Source of the DNA: Notospermus geniculatus | Taxonomy: Eukaryota > Nemertea > Pilidiophora > Heteronemertea > Lineidae | Direction: 5' to 3' | NCBI GenBank assembly: GCA_002633025.1 | Contig: NMRB01000137.1 | Span: 464,744 to 528,743 of the forward strand | Length of the DNA stretch: 64,000 nucleotides | The notes under the pieces: model-generated | What the model saw: the letters and a program-made list of their open reading frames with translations, nothing else | What the model was told of the DNA's origin: nothing | Databases searched by the model: none | Shown: piece after piece, positions 44,050-55,978 of the stretch | How the letters are laid out: each line of letters opens with the position of its first letter | How positions within the stretch are numbered: the stretch's first letter is position 1 | Position numbers and translations under genes: made by a program

Positions 44050-44290
44050 ATTTTTAGCTCATCCGTGAGCTTTTGTCGTCCTGCGGTGTCCGTCGTCGTC
44101 GTTGTCCGTTATAGCATGGCACGTTTCGTAACCGCTGGGGCTATTGATCTGAAACTTGGGACACAAATACCCCTAGGTGAGATGACCTATGACCCCAGGT
44201 TTCGGTCCGATTTGATTCTTGGCTTGGCCACCAGATTGCCAAAACCAAAAACACAAAAAGTGCAAATTTGCAAATATTCTGGAAATTGAC
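44050..44290 (+). repeat. Partial AGCTCACC-family copy
   Basis: Starts TTTTTAGCTCATCCGTGAGC and proceeds with GTTTCGTAACCGCTGG; truncated. Confidence 0.7.
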
Positions 44291-44359
44291 TTTATATAAA
44301 TTATCATATTGTGTGTCGATTTTTGTGCTCGCCTTCTCTTTGGATTTTCTTCCATAAAA

Positions 44360-44500
44360 GTTGGTTTTAGACAAAAACTAGGGTTTTTAGGAGAAAAACT
44401 TAGTTTTTGTCAAAAAAACTAACTATATTTTATCAAAAAAAACTTAAGTTTTATAAGCATAAAACTAAGTTTTATTGCAAAAATATAGGTTTTTTAATAA
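44360..44500. repeat. AAAAACTAGGTTTT word array
   Basis: Repeats of AAAAACT(A)AGTTTT and related palindromic words; same style as the CATGG arrays inside 57911-62110. Confidence 0.6.
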
Positions 44501-44689
44501 CTGGAAAATCCCCTTGCCATAACCGCATTGAGATTTGCCGTCAATGTGCGCCTGGCTTTACCGGGAACATTAATTACATGTACATCACAATTCATTTTCC
44601 TTAAGTATGGTTCTGGAATTTCGTATTTCGTACTTCGTATTTCGTCAGATTTGCCATGTTTGCGAAACCTCACTAATAATATTACTTAC

Positions 44690-44944
44690 CGTATGCTCCA
44701 ATACCTGTAACAAGGTAGCTAAGAACACAAACACCTACCCCCATTCCAAGCCCCAACCAATCTATTCCTTTGGACCTCATATCGTTTATGGCCTGGTTGA
44801 CTGTATATTTTGCCAACCTGACACCTATAAGACTAATGTCATATTTGTGGCGCATGTTTGATGATTCTTGAACGGAAATGTTGAATCTGTGGACTGCGTT
44901 GTTGTACTCCTTCTCTTTTTCCTCCACTGTCGTTTTGGACATTC
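44690..44944 (-). CDS. Candidate exon: helix plus hydrophobic segment
   Basis: A TTCTTTCAAAG acceptor and a TACG|GTAAGT donor. The frame encodes a charged helix (TVEEKEKEYNNAVHRF), then VRLAKYTVNQAINDM and a Gly-rich hydrophobic stretch (WLGLGMGVGVCVLSYLV). Its 5' phase fits the exon at 46692-47188, which ends one base into a codon. Function unknown. Confidence 0.5.
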
Positions 44945-45000
44945 CTTTGAAAGAACAATATGTATAAGTAACATCATAAAGGAATCAAACATAAAGGTTT

Positions 45001-45196
45001 AAAGGGACTCTAGAGGCAGCTTGCTATTGGGCTACTCACAGAACTGTCGCTATGAACTCTTGAATTGTGGATCAAATATTGACATTGATGAAATTTTACT
45101 TCAAAAATGATGCCCAAGTTGGATCCTCATGCCACCAATTCTGTGTTAATCACACCGATATCGAGTACTAAAAAGCTGCCTCTAGAGGCCCTTCAA
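45001..45196. mobile_element. MITE with CTCTAGAGGCAGCTT ends
   Basis: AAGGGACTCTAGAGGCAGCTT-like start and AAGCTGCCTCTAGAGGCCCTT-like end, inverted. Confidence 0.7.
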
Positions 45197-45693
45197 CGTC
45201 GAACGATGAAGTAACTGAGGGATACACTTCATGCTTTGCCACCAGATGTCTCTCACTCCCTGAATTTTGGCTTTACGTAATATTTTGCCAACATTTTTCA
45301 ATCTCTGTATATTTCGACTAAAATTCATTAAATGAAGCCAGAGACGTGCAATTGCAACTGACAGGTATTTTCTTACTATTTTTTTCTATAATTTTTCATG
45401 GGGTATGAATACATTTGGGCTTAACTCTACATACTTGAATTTCTAATACATGTAGAAGTCCATAAATATTGTCATGGGAGTTAATGAAGGATCTTAGATA
45501 CATGTAAATATCAATTACGGCACTTCCCGCCGATTTTAGATTTTTGTAGATTTTCGGTATGATATAGTGAGGACCTTCCAGAACCACATAGGGCCTACAA
45601 GTGAAAAGATTTCTGTTGCAATTAGTTTTGGGTTGAGCCCTTATTTTACTCAGACTGACTGGACTACATTATATCGGAAGTGGTGCGTTTGTA

Positions 45694-46196
45694 CAGTGAA
45701 ACCCCTCATGTGGACCATCCCTCTATGTGGACCACCCCTCTATGTGGATCGATTTTTGTTGGTCCCAAATAAATCCTTCACATTTCCCTTTAGCTAAGTG
45801 GACCACCCCTCTACCTCGACCTGGACCACCGAAAGTAGGGTCCCAAAGTGCATGTTGACCCCTCTATGTGGACCATGCAGAAGATGCAAAATCTAGGTAT
45901 TCGCGTGGTCCATGGTTACACCAAACACATGCAAAAGCTAGATTTCAAACCTTAGCCTGTGTCATGTTTTCGTAGGTTTTTTGTTGGTCCCATTATTGTA
46001 TAAACAAACAATTAACACCTTAGGTGTAAGCTAAACAAAACTCAGTTAAGCTAATCAACATTGAATGACTCACTCACATCGAAGGGGTAATTAAACTTGA
46101 AACTCGAAAATGCCAACCCCCTTTATGTGGACCACCCTTCTATGTGGACCAATTTGGCCCGGTCCCACGCGTGGTCCACTTAGAGGGGTTTCACTG
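45694..46196. mobile_element. pogo/Tigger-like MITE
   Basis: Ends CAGTGAAACCCCTC / AGAGGGGTTTCACTG, flanked by TA on both sides (45692-45693 and 46197-46198). Interior repeats of CTATGTGGACCACCC. The TA target and CAGTG ends fit the Tc1-mariner/pogo group. Confidence 0.8.
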
Positions 46197-46273
46197 TATT
46201 TGTATTTCTGATGAATTAGTAAGGTTTTCGTAGTCCTCTCCCGGTCGATTTGTTTTGGTTAGAGATAAAACGA

Positions 46274-46447
46274 GGTGCAACGTTTTTCAGTGTGGCCGTT
46301 TTTCTGTGTGATTCCCATTGTTCGGAACACATTGGGAAACGGACTCGCTGTTTCTCTGTGTGTCGCTCATTGTCAAGTCGCCGCTTATTTCGTCAATCTC
46401 TTGTAATGTCACACTGGCACACAGGCCTCACTGAAAAACGTAACACC
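46274..46447. mobile_element. GGTGTAACG MITE, copy 2
   Basis: Same ends and interior as 42820-42995. Confidence 0.85.
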
Positions 46448-46691
46448 AGAATGAAACGAAACGAAATGAAATCATCGAAATGGGCATGATTTGCATCAAT
46501 TTATTTTTGTTTTATTGTCTTATTGCAGTACTACCGATATATATTAAGTGGTTAACGCAGAACATTGACGCTTGCTTTAATTCTCAAATTCCTTGCGAGT
46601 GCCAATTTCGATGATTTCCAGGATTTCATTTCGTTTCGTTTAATTCCGGGTTTTATCACTAACCATTAGTTTTTTACCACCGCGTACTTAC

Positions 46692-47188
46692 TACTAATGA
46701 CACCAGCAAACTCAGTTCTCTCAGCCAGGTGCATCTCATTCTGTTCAAGTTTTTCCAAATGCCCGTCAAAGTTGAAGAAACGATCTTTCGCCTCTTTAAG
46801 ATACTTCGCCAAAGCATCGCTGGACTGGAAGGGGACTATTCTGATCTGTTTCGCACGCCTTTCTTGCCAGTCAATCAAGTATTCTGCAGCCAGGTTCGCA
46901 ATCGTCGCCATTTCTGGTGACTTCTGAAAACGAACTAACGCCTCCTGTGTGCTGACTGCCTTGATGTATTCAACCATTGCCCATGATGTGCTTGATGTAA
47001 CTTCCGCTTCGTTGCGCTCAACTTGCGTCATCAGCCTGCGGGCGCAGTATATGGCGGCTACCATCTGGTGCACGTCGGGTGCTGTGGTTTCCTGGTAATG
47101 GGTCCTTGAGAAGTCAGGCCGACAGGATACTGATAGAGAATATATTCTCTTTGACTGGATGTACAGTGAGTATGCACCGTTATTGTAG
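46692..47188 (-). CDS. Candidate exon of helical protein gene
   Basis: A strong acceptor (CTCTTTTTTCAG) and an A|GTAAGT donor delimit 497 bp with one open frame. The product is helical and mixed-charge (VHQMVAAIYCARRLMTQVER, EYLIDWQERRAKQIR, ALAKYLKEAKDRFFNFDGHL). Splicing to 44690-44944 keeps the frame and continues the heptad-like pattern into that exon's coiled coil. No family recognised; 5' exons not found. Confidence 0.5.
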
Positions 47189-47746
47189 CTGAAAAAAGAG
47201 AACGTCCCATATCTTACGTGTACACACCACATGTAAATGATGCTACATGAGGATTATGTACAGGTACAATGTACAATGTATAATGTACAGGGTGTTTCCA
47301 AAAAAAGGTAATCCAAATTTAAGGGGTTAATACGACCAAACTGCATAACATTCCGCAAGGATCATGTGTCACCTTAAAGAAGAAATTATGAGCATTAAAA
47401 TGACACCAAGGATTCTTGTCCAGGGCTATGCATGATTGAGCACCATCATCCAGAAGTTAGGGTGCAAAAATGTGGTTGGTTCACTTTCATGTGAGACAAA
47501 ATCAAAAGAAATTCTCATTTAATGAAAGATATTCTTTTTTACCAGCCATTCATCAACATGTTTCAACATTCCAGACATCTGGTAGCCGATTTCGAAATCA
47601 TCTCACTCGCCAACACCTTGAACATGCCCGCCGCCTCTCTCCAAGCAAAAGTCCACATCGGCGGCGCATGTCCCCAACTTCTCTGACAGTGTCCGGATTT
47701 GTTCTCAGAATGTTGAAACATGTTGGTGAATGTCTGCTAAATAAAA

Positions 47747-49052
47747 ATGGTCCATGGACCATGTGCTCACCCGTTTGAACATAATAGCGTAATGACAGAG
47801 AGAGGTGTATGTCAGTTATGAGCAGTCTGGGTCAAGTCATTCCCAAGTTGTAGGACTTCAATGATTTTGTGGTTATGGCACCTGGCGGCCATATTGGATG
47901 TCCGATCGGGCCAAAACGTCCCATGCACATAAAGGTCATCTAGAGGGAGCCACATAGCACATTTGAGCGCTCTGGGTCAAGTCGTTCCTGAGTTATAGCA
48001 CATTTGATGATTTTCGGGTTACGCCACCTGGCGGCCATATTGGAAGTTTAATCGGGCCGAAATTTGACGTGCGTGTAAAGGTCATCAAGAGGAAGGTAAA
48101 TATCAAGTTTGAGCACTCTGGGTCAAGCCGTTCCTGAGTTTTAGCACTTGGATGATTTTCAGGTTACGCCACCTGGCGGCCATATTGGATGTCCGATCGG
48201 GCCGAAACTCGGTATTTTTGAAGGTACCCCTCCAATACATATTTATGCAAGATATGAAGACTCTCGGTGAAATAATTAAGAACTGTGGCAGGTTCGTTAC
48301 TTTTGTCGAACTTTGACCTCTTTGACCTTGAAAAGTAGGTCAAATCAAAAACCCGTTCCATATATTATGTATCCTAATTAGATACACCTATGATAAAAAT
48401 TTGGAGAAGATCCAGTCATTAGTTCAGGAGTAAAGCCCCGTTTATACACAGCACGGTTTGCGGTCCGGCGTCCGGTGTGCGTTTTCCGTCCAAAATGCCT
48501 CAATGTATTTTCTTATAACCGTGTTTACTGAGCACGGCCACCGCACTCGCCGTTCCGGTGCCCGGACGCCGCGCCGCATTGAATGCCTCCAGAGCAATTG
48601 CTGTACGGTCGCCGCAACGCCGGACGGTCCTGGACCAATCAGCGGACTGTTTTCAATACCACGTGAAGAAGGAGATTATCACGATTCGCTGCCGTCGAGA
48701 AAACCGTGCCCGTTCACCGTATCCTGTTGGAACGACAAGCCGCATTCCCGTTCCGGAGGCCGTAACCGTATGCCGGATGCCGGACCGCAAACCGTGCACT
48801 GTATAAACGGGGCTTTATTGCACTTTTTGTGTTTTTGGTTTTGGCCACCTGGAGGCCAAGCCAAGAATCGAATCGGACTGAAACTTGGTACATATATACC
48901 CCTAGGTCATATGACTTATGACACCAAGTTTCAGATCAATAGCTCCAGTGGTTACGAAACGTGCCCTGCTAACGGACGACGACAGACGACGACGGACGAC
49001 AGACGACGACGGACGCTGACTGACGACAAAAGCTCACGGGTGAGCTAAAAAA
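47747..49052. mobile_element. AGCTCACC-ended element, copy with nested MITE
   Basis: Runs from the palindrome ATGGTCCATGGACCAT (47747-47762) to GCTCACGGGTGAGCTAAAAA. It is the inverse of 58828-59750, apart from the insertion at 48432-48816. Confidence 0.8.
48432..48816. mobile_element. Nested MITE with AAAGCCCCGTTTATAC ends
   Basis: 385 bp, GC-rich, with inverted ends AAAGCCCCGTTTATACA / GTATAAACGGGGCTTT; CGGTTTGCGGTCCGGC extends the inversion. Its frames (for example within 48458-49048) are not genes. Uninterrupted versions of the site are present in the other family copies. Confidence 0.85.
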
Positions 49053-49419
49053 CATACCGTTCACTAGAAATTGGCTTTTCAGCCAATTTGAAGACCGCCC
49101 TTGCGTGTTAGAAGAGTAGAGAGCGCTCACAGACTACAGCATACAAGTAATATATGTTGTCAAATGCAAAGAAATGTAGTATTTAACTTGAGCTGGCCAA
49201 TGCAGGTATCTCTCTGCTCTGCGTATCCCTGTAATGAGGAGATCTAGATCATTGCAGCAGCTCAGTTCAAACCTACACTTCGTACGTTTTAGTTGGATAT
49301 CAAATACGCCTACCTCAAAGCCAATGGCTTTTAGTACCTCAGTAGGGCATGGGAGTACGTCAGTTCGAACATACCCATCAGCTTTAGTTTGATACCAAAC
49401 ACTTCCTTCGCTCAACCTA

Positions 49420-50560
49420 CACCTGGTCTAGAAGTAGGACTCTAGGTTATGGAAGTAGGTCAGTTCAAACCTACACTTCATTAGGTTCGGTTTGATACCA
49501 AACAAGACTACCTTGGCTCAACTACTCTTTAAAGTAGGCCACTAGGTCATGGAAGTAGGTCAGTTCAAACCTACATTTCATTAGCTTTAGTTTGATACCA
49601 AACAAGACTACCTTGGCTCAACTGGTCTTTAAAGCTGAACTGCATGAACGAAAAGCCCCCATGCGACGAGCAAGAGAAATGCTAACGCCCTGCAAACACC
49701 TCAAACAAAGGCTCAGAACATGGTAGACCCCACGATGGCAGGAGGGCGCCACCTTATTTGTCTCCGAGCTGTCAAGGTGTCAACATCCTCTGGTGAGCTC
49801 CTGCTGAACATTTTTTTCCCTGTTATCTTTGCTACACCGTCTTCCCCATTTGGCCACCGATCTTGTTGGTAGCCTGCCTGTGTTTTCTCTTATTCATAGT
49901 ATTATTACGCAAGTCGAAGGGCCACGTCTATGACAAACACTCATCATGTCCTTGTCAGCTGGCTCGTTGGCCGAGTGGATAGAATGGTGGATTACAAATC
50001 AGAAGGTCGACGGTTCGAATACCGTCTAAATGACTATATTTTTTTTCTTTGAGTTGTGTAGGAGCTATATCTGGAGATGTTGACAGAAGACAAATAAGGT
50101 GGCGCCCTCCTGGCCTCGTTGGGTCTATCATGTTCTGAGCCTTCGTTTGAGGTGTTTGCAGGGCGTTAGCATTTCTCTTGCTCGTCGCATGGGGGCTTTT
50201 CATTCATGCAGTTCAGCTTTAAGTAGGTGACTAGGTCATGGATGTAGGTCAGTTCAAACCTACACTTCATTACCTTTAGTTTGATACCAAACATGACTAC
50301 ATTGGCTCAACTGGTCTTTAAGTAGGTCACTAGGTCATGGAAATAGGTCAGTTCAAACCTACACTTCATTACCTTTAGTTTGATACCAAACATGAATACC
50401 TTGGCTCAGTTGGTCTTAAGTAGGTCACTAGGTCATGGAAGTAGGTCAGTTCAAACCTGAACTTCATTACCGGATGGTCTTTAAGTAGGTCATGGAAGTA
50501 GGTCAGTTCAAACCTACATTCATTATCTTTAGTTCGATACCAAACATGACCACCTTGGCT
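49420..50560. repeat. ~98-bp satellite, block 1
   Basis: Units containing TAGGTCACTAGGTCATGGAA, CAGTTCAAACCTACACTTCA, TTTAGTTTGATACCAAACATG and CTACCTTGGCTCAACTGGTC. Interrupted by 49633-50218. Confidence 0.9.
49633..50218. mobile_element. TIR element at a duplicated TTAA
   Basis: Ends AGCTGAACTGCATGAA / TTCATGCAGTTCAGCT, with about 170 bp of inverted arms (CGCCCTGCAAACACCTCAAA and the like). TTAA flanks both sides (49629-49632, 50219-50222), and the empty site TCTTTAAGTAGG occurs in neighbouring satellite units, consistent with piggyBac-type insertion. The centre holds a tRNA-like GTTGGCCGAGTGGATAG...GGTTCGAATACC. Confidence 0.8.
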
Positions 50561-50579
50561 CAACTCTTACTTTTTGCAG

Positions 50580-51006
50580 GTGTAAATGTGGTGGGCATTG
50601 TCAGTTGATGCCAACTCCAAGGGAGTGCAGATGCTGCATGGAGATCCAGCAAGTTCGTGACAAGCTTGCTGAAGTTTCTCATACCACCGGAGAAACATTT
50701 GGCTGCATGATAGACTGCCCTGGATTTACAAGTGTTTGCCTTGACCTGTGGGTACTGCAAACAGCTTGGTTCCAGTACAAGGCACAGTACAGCCGTGAGG
50801 TTCGTCGTCAGAAGGCTCCAGGCCACAAGAGAAATCGCCATATTGCATATCGGCAGTTGGTGAGATGGTGCTGGGGTTACCTCGGAAAGGAAATTAGAGT
50901 GGTGTTGCCCTCATGCTGTGTGTCCAGAATCCGAGCTCAGTTTCCGCCACCTGGATTGGAGGAGGACTTCCAGTTTGAGGGATTCAAATTATTTACAGAA
51001 GAGTAA
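50580..51006 (+). CDS. P2X7-receptor-like C-terminal domain, last exon
   Basis: A TTACTTTTTGCAG acceptor followed by CKCGGHCQLMPT and ECRCCMEI, then CPGFTSVCLDLWVLQTAW, NRHIAYRQLVRWCWGYLG and VVLPSCCVSRIRAQFP, ending TAA (51004-51006). This is the zinc-binding intracellular domain of P2X7 receptors, expanded as a stand-alone domain in many marine invertebrates. The preceding exon is not visible; satellite DNA lies directly upstream. About 142 residues. Confidence 0.85.
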
Positions 51007-51198
51007 ACATGGTAAATACCAGTAACTGAATACAAATCAAATTTGAAATAGAAAAATCATGCTTTATTTGATATGAAATGATCACCAAATCTGCCTACGG
51101 CGACTGAACAATATCCACTTCTTTTCAAAGCGCCTGAATCTTATCTTGCCCTGGCTTCGACATTCACTTCTTCTTCAGTGACCATGACTTAACAACAT

Positions 51199-54100
51199 TC
51201 ACTTCTTTTCAAAGCGACTGAATCTCGCCCTGGCTTCCTCCGTTGTCGGTTTCTCATTCTGTGCACTCAATGGCAAAGGTTCACTAATCTTCGCCAGCTC
51301 ATCTGAAAATCTGTCAGGGTTGACCACAACTTCCTCAGTGAGCACTTTCATCAGGTTGTTCACATAACCTGTAAGGACAAAATTCACCAGAGTTAAGACA
51401 GACTGAACTTACGTACCGGTACATGTCATCATATAATATTATTGGGTTTTGAACATGTGTTCCCTTTCTATTTCTGGTATATAACAGGTGGTGATTGTGG
51501 GAGTCATACTGATCGACGTAGGCTACTAGAACTAACCATATGTTGCTGGTGTTTTCTTGACGTTCACCGAGTAATTGCCCTTCTTGGCTTTTGGGAATCT
51601 GACTGACATTGCTGGTTGTCCTGAGGAGTCCATTGCCGTAGAACGTTCGCTGTTTTCATTGAAGTGAAGTGCAGCAAGTTCAAGCCTGAAATTAATAATG
51701 ACTGGCCCTTAATTTTTCACTATTTTTGTTATTTTTTAGGCGGATGTGGATGGAGCGCATGGAGTGGAATTCACATCGCAGCATCATTTTATGAGACACC
51801 AAGCAGCACAAGTGAAGTCAGCCAGCTGAGCCCACCTGATGAGCCCTGGACTTGAGGGGTGAAACCCGGATCATTCATAGGGTGAATGATGAAATGATAA
51901 ATCTTGTACATAGTAAAGGAATCCGAGTTTCCGGATCCGAATAAATATATTTTTATAGATTTCTGACTCCTTTTCCTTTGGTGTTTGGTGTCAGGTTCAT
52001 TCGGATTGGGGTATTAGGTTTACATCTGGCTGCTGTTCCAACCATTTGTAATTCGAGTTGTCATGCTGTCCCTCCAAGATCCGAATTCCCCTCACAAGTG
52101 ACTTCATTTGTGTCTATTTGATTGTCCTAACTTTCAACAGATTTGTCCCCACCCATTTTAGGTGAAACGTATGTCTCCTGCAGAATCTAAAATGTTATGA
52201 AACACCAATCATTCACAGAACAGACATACTGATCAAGCAGCGGGACTGATGACCAAAAGAAACAATCTTCTTACCTGCATAACATGCCTTTATAGCTGAA
52301 TGCAAAGTGCTTGGGACAGAAGTGGAGTATCAGGGAATGGAAAGCTTCAACATTCGATGTTTGATGGATTGAGTTTTTTGATTGACTTGAGAAGTCGTTG
52401 ATTCTCAATCAACTCAGTCAGCTTTTCAGCAGCTTTGCTACCTGAAATTGAAACAGTCAAGATTTCAGTGTTGTGGTGAACACTATTTAATTGGTAATTG
52501 TGATGTTATATCACTGCCGATTATTTTTATAAGTTCCCCTTAAAATTCATGTACAGGTGTGAAGGGAAAGAATGTCCCAGGAAAAACTGTCCTGGGAACA
52601 AAAGATCCTATTGTTACATTCTAATCTCTGGCGATTGGTTTCTATACGCATGGCATGAATCCACTGACGTACAAATGAGTGAAACATTCATATCCATTTT
52701 CTGGAGATTGCATACCGTTCCCATATAAATCACCAAAATGGTCCTAGTGACAGTAGGCCTAAGTGCGCTTCAAAAATGATGTGATTACCTGGTTTGAGCC
52801 ACTTCTTCTTCCTCTGAGAATCATCGTCGTCATCATGTTCACAGTCCGGAAATAATGCACTATGACCATGGTGCTTGTTCTGGACATGGTTGGTCATGGA
52901 TGTCCACTTAGCAACCATCATCTCGCCATTACCATCCGGTGTAGAAGAAGCTGCCCAGTACAAGTAGTAAGTCATACTCTTTACCCATGAGGCAATGATG
53001 CCACAATCTTTCTGCTGAGCCAGGGCCGTAGCTTTCTTGGTGAAACCTGAAAATAGGGCAGTCGATTGTTAAAATGAACTTAGGCCTAAGTGGCATATTT
53101 TGCAATGCAACAAATGCAAGTCACTATCCCAGTGTCACGATTGGACCAATTTAAAATACACTGTACCTTTAGCCACATGCCAAGCATCAAGGAAGTGCTT
53201 AACATCGGGCAAATTCTCACGGATCCATTTTGCTATCTGGACATGCCCATCCGTGATAATGACAGCAATGACTAGGTGCTTGGACTCGATGAATCTCACG
53301 GCACGAATAAGACCTTCCTTTTCCATGGCATTGCTATTTGCTACTTCATTACTCTGAAAAAAGTTATAAACTGATATTCTTACTGGATGATACCTGCATG
53401 ATTCAGACTGTTCAAAGGTTATTCTAGTTTCCTCCTACTTAAAATTATCTTTAAAGACTTTACTATTTGGGATCCTCCTTTATTTAAATAAATACCAAAT
53501 TATATTACCTACCTGCACTAACTGGACATCGACCACTTTGTTGATTCTCTCCTCTATAACAGTGTATGTTCCATACTTTGCTGAATGTCCAGGTGAGTCG
53601 GCCCTACCATCAGTTCCCAAAACCAGGCCACCTTCCATTGAAGCCAACCTCTGAAGCAATATCTCCTGCTCAACCTTCCAGACATGGCAGACAGTTGGCC
53701 GTAAGTATTTGGCAGCATGATTGTAGAAGGTGCTTGGAGTAAAGCAAGCGATGTTCATGGTCTTCAGAACTCTGATCACTTTGGCAGCAGATGTACCATT
53801 AAAGAAAATGGCCGCACTCAATTGCAGATTACCCTCTGGGATCGATGTATGAGCACTGGTTGAATATGCCGGTTGAGATGACCACTGTCTACTGTAGCCA
53901 CACATGCACTTCTGTATCAATGTGACACAAGTTCCTTTTCTGAAGCTTTCTTGAACTTCGGTAATCCTGGTGCAAGCAGGGCAAGTTTCAAACAGCTGCC
54001 ACAGACAGACTGTCTTGAAAACAATGAACTTCTCTTCGATCATGTTGTTACACTCATCAGATTGACTGGAAAATGAAGCAGGAAATTATAGTTAACGAAA

Positions 54101-54513
54101 GAAATATTTGAAGTGGGTCCTTTCTTGTTTTATTACTTTTAAGTTCAGAAATAAATTACGAGCAGTTTATGCACCTCACCATGATAAGGCCTACCGGTAC
54201 TATAAACCTACCGAAGTGGAAATTTTGACTTGAGGGGCTCTACATGTAATAATGGGTTTCACCACAACTTTAGACAGTGTGAAATAGACGCCAGCGAAAA
54301 GCATCCTACCTTGCATTGCTGGAAATGATCATTTCTTGTTCATCCCCAGGATCAGTTTCATCATTTGGATCATAGAGGCTTGTGTTATCCTCCTCACAAT
54401 CCTCATTATCATCATCCATCTCGAAGTCTTCATCATCCATAGTCCAGTCCGGAGGAATTTTCAAATGATGCAGCTCACGCCAACTGATGCCACTTTTGGT
54501 GCAACCTGAGTGG
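51199..54513 (-). CDS. Spliced DDE-transposase-like gene, exons 2-8
   Basis: Seven exons with consensus splice sites: 54513-54310 (acidic linker), 54066-53513, 53353-53167, 53046-52789, 52441-52275, 51685-51537, 51368-51199 (stop). Exon 3 has Cys pairs, [18 protein letters not shown] and [19 protein letters not shown]. Exon 4 has [12 protein letters not shown] and [11 protein letters not shown]. Exon 6 has [16 protein letters not shown]. These look like the D, D and E blocks of an RNase H-fold transposase, in a family I recall from many invertebrates, often with THAP domains. The phases fit across exons 6/7 and 7/8. One frame break occurs inside exon 6 (about 52385-52400), so it is either a pseudogene or carries an assembly error. 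The THAP exon at 55979-56509 is probably exon 1. Confidence 0.75.
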
Positions 54514-54852
54514 CTAAAGTAAAAGCAGTATCTCATAATCTACAGTCGTATCAACAATATCCTCTGGAAGCTTTTATCATTTTCTTGGAATGATCCAAAT
54601 AGTCCAAGTCTATTGTGAAACAAAAATGGCTGGGTTTGTCAGTTGGCCACCTGCGCTGCAGTCACTCAGATTTTTGGCCAACCATACGGTGAAATTGTAA
54701 AATAAAACTACCGGTACTGCCTTCTGGACAGCCAAACCTCAGCGTTTACCACTGGTACGTAATATTATTCAAAAATACTTCTGATCAATCAAAAAAATGA
54801 ATAGGCCTATCAATGCTTCACCAATTACAAATAACTTACATTTACTCCTTCT

Positions 54853-55807
54853 GAGTGGGGAGGAGTGAGCCAGAGGGAGAAGTGAACCACTTTAGATTTC
54901 TCTAAATTTAGTCATGGGTTATCCCAGTTAGCATGTCATATGAAGTCATCAGGGAACTCCCCTAACTACAACCCACAGTGAATGGAAGCCTTGCATCCCA
55001 TTCCCACTACGAGAACAAAGGTCTGAAATTCAAGGTAGTAACGAAACATTTGACTGAAAATATTTTTTCATCCTATTGTCTAATAAACCGAGATAACAAT
55101 CAAATTGTTATTGTTATTTATTAGGTATGTACTATGGTATTGTGTGATGGCATAACCTAGGCCACAACCTTGTGTTCAAATGTAGGTCAACTTTAAAAGT
55201 AATGGCGGGTCGTTTTGGGAGGAGTGAGCCACGCAGCGCATGGGAGGGGTGAGCCTAGGTCATGTCCATGTCCTTCAACTCTTTTCCGATTTCCGACTTT
55301 GGTCGGGTTGCCTCAGAGAGGGGCTCACATCTTTATTCACCCTATTATACTTTGGCGACATGTGACTGGTTTTCCCATGCTGCCTCATATATCTCTTTTA
55401 GGTCATTTTGGTATTTTGGCTAAATACAGGCCTGAGGTTGAATTACGTATATGAAGACCCAATGTCCTTTCATCTGGTACCAACCCTTTGTAATATTTTG
55501 ACAATAAAGAGGTTTTGGTTAAGTTTGTATTTCTTGACAAGTGGCCTTGACCTTGATTTCAAGCCAGGGGTCCAGTCCTCCCCATGGGGTGGCCCACACC
55601 TCCCTTACATCGGGAGGAGTGAGCCATAAAATTCACAGGTGTTTAGTCCCATCTGTATCACTGATGGTTCCACAGTAAGTTGTATAACTTGGTTCGTGTT
55701 GTAACTACTTTGAATACCTTTCATTTGCATTGGATCATTTTACCTTCAGCCCTTGCATTTTGGCTAGGGGTCCAAAAATTAAAAAAGCGGCTCACTCCTC
55801 CCCACTC
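54853..55807. mobile_element. TIR element in the THAP-gene intron
   Basis: Ends GAGTGGGGAGGAGTGAGCC / GGCTCACTCCTCCCCACTC, perfect over 19 nt, with GGGAGGAGTGAGCC words inside. Downstream, 55840-55960 is rich in AGGCCTA repeats. Confidence 0.75.
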
Positions 55808-55978
55808 TCCCCTACAATTATTCAAATCCAGCTGATACCTGTACCATAGGCCTAGGCCTAGCCCTGGCTCAATCATCATTAGGACAAGGCCTAGGCCTAG
55901 GCCTAGCCTAGGCTAGCCTGCTCCTCGTGTCACACCCATGGTGTAGGCTAGGCCTAGCCTCACTCACACGAAACTCAC

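Noticed and set aside
44682-44942. Viral or bacterial membrane protein gene
   Set aside because: Flanked by good splice acceptor and donor sites and in phase with the exon at 46692-47188, so a host exon is likelier.
48458-49048. 196-residue ORF
   Set aside because: Spans a nested MITE and repeat DNA.
49955-50040. Functional tRNA gene
   Set aside because: A and B boxes are present, but anticodon and acceptor stems do not pair.
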